From NCBI GenBank assembly GCA_031963465.1, contig JASSUG010000005.1, positions 171,282 to 235,281 on the forward strand: a stretch of 64,000 bases of DNA, written 5' to 3'. How positions within the stretch are numbered: position 1 is the first letter of the stretch; each line of letters begins with the position of its first letter. The notes under the pieces were generated by a model. It did not search any database. It saw only the letters and a list, made by a program, of their open reading frames with translations, and was not told the origin of the DNA. The DNA comes from Mycoavidus cysteinexigens_B (GTDB lineage: Bacteria > Pseudomonadota > Gammaproteobacteria > Burkholderiales > Burkholderiaceae). Both the position numbers and the translations under genes were made by a program. Below, piece by piece: positions 55,869 to 64,000 of this stretch.

Positions 55869-56089
55869 GGCAAATCCTATTTTAGTAGACCCCTTATTTT
55901 ACCTAGAATTTTTGTGAAATTCTTTCATTTATGGCGAAAATGAAGAACAAAAATGGTGTGCTTAAACCTTATTGATGTCCTTGAGGTGTAAACTAGGCTC
56001 CCCGCGGCGAGTGGCGAACTGATTCAGCCTGCTGTCGGGCAGCTTAATTCCTTTGGGCTTAAAATTAACAAAATCACAGGTTAGATGTA

Positions 56090-58360
56090 ATGGACGAACA
56101 ACTTAAGCAAAGCGCGCTTTATTATCATCAATTTCCCCGCCCGGGCAAGATCTCGGTGACGCCGACGAAGCCATTGTCCAATAGCCTAGACCTGGCTCTT
56201 GCTTACTCGCCGGGAGTGGCGGCCGCATGTGAGGCGATTCATCAAGATCCGCTGACGGCACAAAAATACACCTCACGCGGCAATCTAGTGGGTGTGATCA
56301 CGAATGGTACCGCAGTGTTAGGCCTTGGTAATATTGGGCCACTTGCCGCTAAACCGGTGATGGAAGGTAAAGGGTGCTTATTTAAGAAGTTCGCTGGCAT
56401 TGACGTATTCGATATTGAGTTGGCAGAAAACGATCCAGACAAGCTGGTTGAGGCAATCGCTATGCTGGAGCCAACGCTGGGCGGTATTAATCTTGAAGAT
56501 ATTAAAGCGCCCGAGTGTTTTTATATCGAAAAAAAGCTGCGCGAGCGGATGAAAATCCCGGTTTTTCATGATGACCAGCATGGCACGGCGATCATCGCAT
56601 CTGCCGCTATCCTTAACGGCTTGAAGGTCGTTGGCAAAAAGTTAGGCGAAGTTAAACTGGTTTGTTCGGGTGCGGGCGCAGCAGCCATTGCGTGTTTGGA
56701 TCTGCTGGTCGATCTTGGGCTCAATAAAGCCCATATTCTTGTCGTCGACTCAAAAGGCGTGATTCATGATGGGCGTTCCAACCTGGATCCTACTAAAGCA
56801 CGTTATATTGCTAAAACTCAAGCACGCGAGCTAGCCGATGCGATGCAAGATGCAGACGTTTTTCTCGGGTGTTCGGCGGCAGGCGTACTGAAGCCAGAAA
56901 TGTTGAAAAGCATGGCCGCGCAGCCATTGATTCTCGCGCTGGCTAACCCAGAGCCAGAAATTCGCCCAGAACTCGCTAAAGCGGTGCGTCCAGACGTTGT
57001 GATTGCAACCGGGCGCTCAGACTATCCGAATCAGGTCAACAATGTATTGTGTTTCCCCTTCATTTTTCGCGGCGCGTTGGATGTAGGGGCGACCAGTATC
57101 ACTGAGCAGATGAAACTCGCTTGTGTAAAGGCCATTGCCGAATTAGCGCAAGAATGTGATCAAGGCGATGAGGTGGCGAAGGCTTATGAAGGCCATACGC
57201 TTGAGTTTGGACCGGAGTATCTAATCCCTAAACCATTTGACCCACGTTTAATCATCAAAATTGCACCGGCCGTAGCACAGGCCGCGATGGACTCAGGCGT
57301 AGCAACGCAACCCATTACTGACATGGATGCCTACCGTGAGCAACTCGCCGGGACTGTTTACCGCACTGGGATGGTGATGCGTCCAGTCTTCACCGCAGCT
57401 AAAACAGCGCCAGCACGGATTGTATTTGCTGAAGGCGAGGACGAGCGCGTTTTGCGCGCGGCTCAATTTGCGTTGCTTGAAAAGATCGCGCAGCCTATTT
57501 TAGTAGGTCGACCGGCGGTGATTGCAATGCGTTTGGAAAAAATTGGCTCAAAGTTAAAACTGGGCCAAGATTTGATCGTGGTTAATCCAGAAGATGATGC
57601 GCGTTATCAAAAAAGCTGGCAAGAATATCATCGGCTAGGCGCGCGTGAAGGCATTACGCCAGAAGTGGCGAAGGCCGCGATGCGCAAGTCTAATACCTTG
57701 ATTGGCGCGATTCTGGTGCACCTAGGTGAAGCTGAAGGCATGATCTGTGGTCTGATTGACACGTACCATAGTCACCTGAAATTTATTCAGCAAGCGCTGG
57801 GTTGCGCACCCGATGTCAGTCATTATGCGGCGATGAATTTGCTGATGCTGCCAGGGCGCAATTTGTTCATCTGCGATACCTATGTCAATCAAGAACCGAG
57901 TGCGGAGCAGTTGGCTGAGATGGCGGTGCTGGCTGCGCGTGAAATCGAGCGCTTTGGCATTGTGCCCAAGATTGCGCTGTTATCGAGTTCAAATTTTGGC
58001 AGTGCGCCAAATGCCTCCTCACAACGCATGGCTAAAGCGCGCGCCTTGATTGTTGAGCGCGCACCCAAGCTCGAGGTGGAGGGTGAGATGCATGGTGATG
58101 CCGCCTTGTCCGAAGTCTTACGCAAAGCGGCCTTTCCTGAGTCAAAACTGACTGGTGAGGCGAATCTCTTGATTATGCCAAGTCTAGAGGCCGCAAATAT
58201 TGCCTACAATTTATTAAAAATGACCAGCGGCGAGGGCCTAACCATAGGCCCATTCTTGCTTGGCGCAGCAAAACCGGTGCATATTCTGACTCCAGGCGCC
58301 ACCGTGCGGCGGATCATCAATATGACGGCGATTGCCTCAGCTAATGCGAATCTTAAATAA
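56090..58360 (+). CDS. maeB: NADP-dependent malic enzyme with C-terminal phosphotransacetylase-like domain
   Basis: 756 residues, the MaeB two-domain form. Residues 1 to about 420 are malic enzyme: YSPGVAAACEAI, the FHDDQHGTAII motif that binds metal and malate, and LVCSGAGAAAIACLDLL for NADP. From about 430 a phosphotransacetylase-like domain (IVFAEGEDERVLRAAQFAL) follows, regulatory rather than catalytic in known enzymes. It converts malate to pyruvate with NADPH in the cytoplasm. The gene stands alone, 25 bp before the rRNA promoter. Confidence 0.95.
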   Translation: MDEQLKQSALYYHQFPRPGKISVTPTKPLSNSLDLALAYSPGVAAACEAIHQDPLTAQKYTSRGNLVGVITNGTAVLGLGNIGPLAAKPVMEGKGCLFKKFAGIDVFDIELAENDPDKLVEAIAMLEPTLGGINLEDIKAPECFYIEKKLRERMKIPVFHDDQHGTAIIASAAILNGLKVVGKKLGEVKLVCSGAGAAAIACLDLLVDLGLNKAHILVVDSKGVIHDGRSNLDPTKARYIAKTQARELADAMQDADVFLGCSAAGVLKPEMLKSMAAQPLILALANPEPEIRPELAKAVRPDVVIATGRSDYPNQVNNVLCFPFIFRGALDVGATSITEQMKLACVKAIAELAQECDQGDEVAKAYEGHTLEFGPEYLIPKPFDPRLIIKIAPAVAQAAMDSGVATQPITDMDAYREQLAGTVYRTGMVMRPVFTAAKTAPARIVFAEGEDERVLRAAQFALLEKIAQPILVGRPAVIAMRLEKIGSKLKLGQDLIVVNPEDDARYQKSWQEYHRLGAREGITPEVAKAAMRKSNTLIGAILVHLGEAEGMICGLIDTYHSHLKFIQQALGCAPDVSHYAAMNLLMLPGRNLFICDTYVNQEPSAEQLAEMAVLAAREIERFGIVPKIALLSSSNFGSAPNASSQRMAKARALIVERAPKLEVEGEMHGDAALSEVLRKAAFPESKLTGEANLLIMPSLEAANIAYNLLKMTSGEGLTIGPFLLGAAKPVHILTPGATVRRIINMTAIASANANLK

Positions 58361-58384
58361 TTTAAGGTTTTTTGCAGAAAGGGG

Positions 58385-58413
58385 TTGACGAGGGAGAGGA
58401 AAGGCAGCATAAT
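58385..58413 (+). promoter_or_regulatory. rRNA operon promoter
   Basis: TTGACG (58385-58390), a 17-bp spacer and CATAAT (58408-58413) form a near-consensus sigma-70 promoter about 240 bp before the 16S gene. Confidence 0.75.
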
Positions 58414-58463
58414 CTCGTTCCTTCGCTGCTGAGTCAGCGAGACACGAACCGGAAGGTAAGTGA

Positions 58464-58477
58464 GCGATCTTTAAAAA
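58464..58477 (+). promoter_or_regulatory. boxA-like antitermination site in the rRNA leader
   Basis: GCGATCTTTAAAAA resembles the boxA consensus TGCTCTTTAACA. It lies between the promoter and 16S, where Nus-factor antitermination is normally set up. Confidence 0.6.
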
Positions 58478-58653
58478 GTTACAGTCGATAAGAGTGGGCA
58501 CTTGATGAAAGCGAGTTTCTTATGACGCAAGTCATGAGGGGCGAAGATAGATATCAAGTCTCACAAGAAGTAAGATGGGGAGTAGAGCAATCTACGCCTT
58601 GTCAACCTTTGAGAGAGCACCCGTCTGAAAAGATGGGGAGTTTAAACAGGTTT

Positions 58654-60187
<1,534 letters not shown>

Positions 60188-60229
60188 GAAGATGCTTGAA
60201 GTCAAGTGTCCACACTTATCGGCTGTAAT

Positions 60230-60306
<77 letters not shown>

Positions 60307-60339
60307 AGGTACAGGCCTGTTGATTGGTCAAGGAAACAG

Positions 60340-60415
60340 GGGGGCATAGCTCAGCTGGGAGAGCACCTGCTTTGCAAGCAGGGGGTCGTCGGTTCGATCC
60401 CGTCTGCCTCCACCA
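60340..60415 (+). tRNA. alaT: tRNA-Ala (anticodon TGC)
   Basis: 76 bases with encoded CCA. The acceptor GGGGGCA pairs with TGCCTCC; the anticodon TGC is at 60373-60375; the T-loop GTTCGATCC is normal. It is the second tRNA of the ribosomal spacer. Confidence 0.97.
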
Positions 60416-60482
60416 ATCTTTATTCGTCAGCGTTCCTGAGAGGGAGCATTGCCGAATAATGATTGTCTTAATCGACTGTCAC

Positions 60483-60493
60483 GTTCTTTAACA
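60483..60493 (+). promoter_or_regulatory. boxA in the 16S-23S spacer
   Basis: GTTCTTTAACA matches the boxA consensus closely and lies between tRNA-Ala and 23S, where a second boxA is usual. Confidence 0.7.
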
Positions 60494-60634
60494 AAATGGA
60501 AGAAGTAAAGTATGTGTAGGCATTCTTGAGATGGAATGTTGAAACATACATGGGTAATAGATTGTATCGACTTATCGAGACGGGTCAGCCGTTGAGATAA
60601 GGCAAACAAGTACTTAGAGACACCCTAGTTATAG

Positions 60635-63513
<2,879 letters not shown>

Positions 63514-63598
63514 CTATAACTTGTGTGTCTTATCTATTACCTGATTACTTCTTCCCCCCTTTTGATGAATTGAGATCTCTCAGTTCGTCACCCCTTTA

Positions 63599-63715
63599 CG
63601 CCTGATGACCATAGCGTGTTGGAACCACCCCTTCCCATCTCGAACAGGGCCGTGAAACAACTCCACGCCGATGATAGTGCGGATTACCCGTGTGAAAGTA
63701 GGACATCGTCAGGCT
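63599..63715 (+). rRNA. rrf: 5S ribosomal RNA
   Basis: About 117 bases. The 5' GCCTGATGACC pairs with the 3' end GGACATCGTCAGGC. The loop segments TCCCATCTCGAACAGG and GTGAAAC, and AGTAGGACATCG near the end, are standard. Confidence 0.95.
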
Positions 63716-63732
63716 TCTCTCTTTATACAAAT

Positions 63733-63758
63733 AGCCTCCCAACTCGGGAGGCTTTTTG
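63733..63758 (+). terminator. Intrinsic terminator of the rRNA operon
   Basis: AGCCTCCC (63733-63740) and GGGAGGCT (63746-63753) form an 8-bp GC-rich stem with a 5-nt loop, followed by a T-rich run, 18 bases after 5S. Confidence 0.92.
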
Positions 63759-64000
63759 TGTTTTAGCCGTCTCTTTTGAGTCGCTTGCCTTGCCTCAGCG
63801 TTTTTGAGCGCACTCTCCATTCCTCTATTCTGCTGCCCGTTTCTGATGATTCGCCTCCTTGAGTAGCGCCCTCAACACTCGACGAAAATAGCCTCTCAAT
63901 GAAGCATATTCATCTAGACTTCGATAAAACTAATATAATTCAGCGCCGTCACCTACAATAGCAAAGCTTCATATGCAACACTGGCATAGGGCAGTTGTTT

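Noticed and set aside
63759..64000. Possible promoter or gene start after the rRNA operon
   Set aside because: TATAAT occurs at 63934-63939, but no acceptable -35 lies at the right distance and no gene starts before the window ends.

Overview
The window reads as the chromosome of a Burkholderiaceae-type betaproteobacterium. The evidence is a Burkholderia-style type II secretion cluster (gspG-N), the metK / lpxL / dapF / DUF484 / xerC block, the pxpBCA-DUF969-DUF979 block, fau / slt / cca, a 16S-tRNA-Ile-tRNA-Ala-23S-5S operon and an SAH riboswitch before ahcY. The moderate GC content and the giant NACHT-WD40 proteins suggest the fungal-endosymbiont branch of the family (Mycoavidus / Glomeribacter-like). 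That placement is inference; a 16S search would settle it.

Layout. 1-5.4 kb: end of gspG, then gspH, I, J, K, L, M, N in one overlapping operon. 5.4-6.9 kb: an orphan NodT-type outer-membrane efflux lipoprotein. 7.0-14.0 kb: an AAA/DUF4143 ATPase whose 3' end is followed by a 5.7-kb island carrying a transposase remnant and a 1706-residue STAND protein (STAND-1). The island lies between two copies of a 26-bp direct repeat, one of which is the 3' end of the ATPase gene. 14.1-26.7 kb: mostly housekeeping genes (ahcY with SAH riboswitch, amino-acid permease, metK, lpxL, dapF, DUF484, xerC, 5-oxoprolinase operon).

26,894-35,822 is a complete 8.9-kb Tn552/Tn5053-like transposon. It has 161-bp gapless inverted ends, each holding about seven ~21-bp repeats, and is flanked by the 6-bp direct repeat GCTAGG. 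It encodes a serine resolvase, a DDE transposase, a TniB/ExeA-type ATPase and a small overlapping ORF. Its only cargo is a second giant STAND protein (STAND-2, 1672 residues), homologous to STAND-1 along its whole length. Both STAND proteins have TPR-like, SEFIR/TIR-like, NACHT, pentapeptide and WD40 regions. Each WD40 region has exactly twelve almost identical 126-bp repeats plus one divergent blade at each end: fourteen blades, or two seven-bladed propellers. Variation between repeats falls on the few positions expected on the propeller top face. This resembles the repeat-diversifying NACHT-WD40 incompatibility/immune receptors of fungi and is the most interesting content of the window.

35.9-45.8 kb: fau, slt, cca, a MidA-type methyltransferase, folB, ttcA, glmU, glmS. 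45.8-54.1 kb: a defence island beginning 27 bp after glmS, with a complete type I Wadjet operon (jetABCD, joined by ATGA overlaps) and a Fic-domain protein. 54.2-58.4 kb: argC, pyrE, maeB. 58.4-63.8 kb: rRNA operon with promoter, boxA elements and terminator. The last 240 bases hold no gene that I can recognise.
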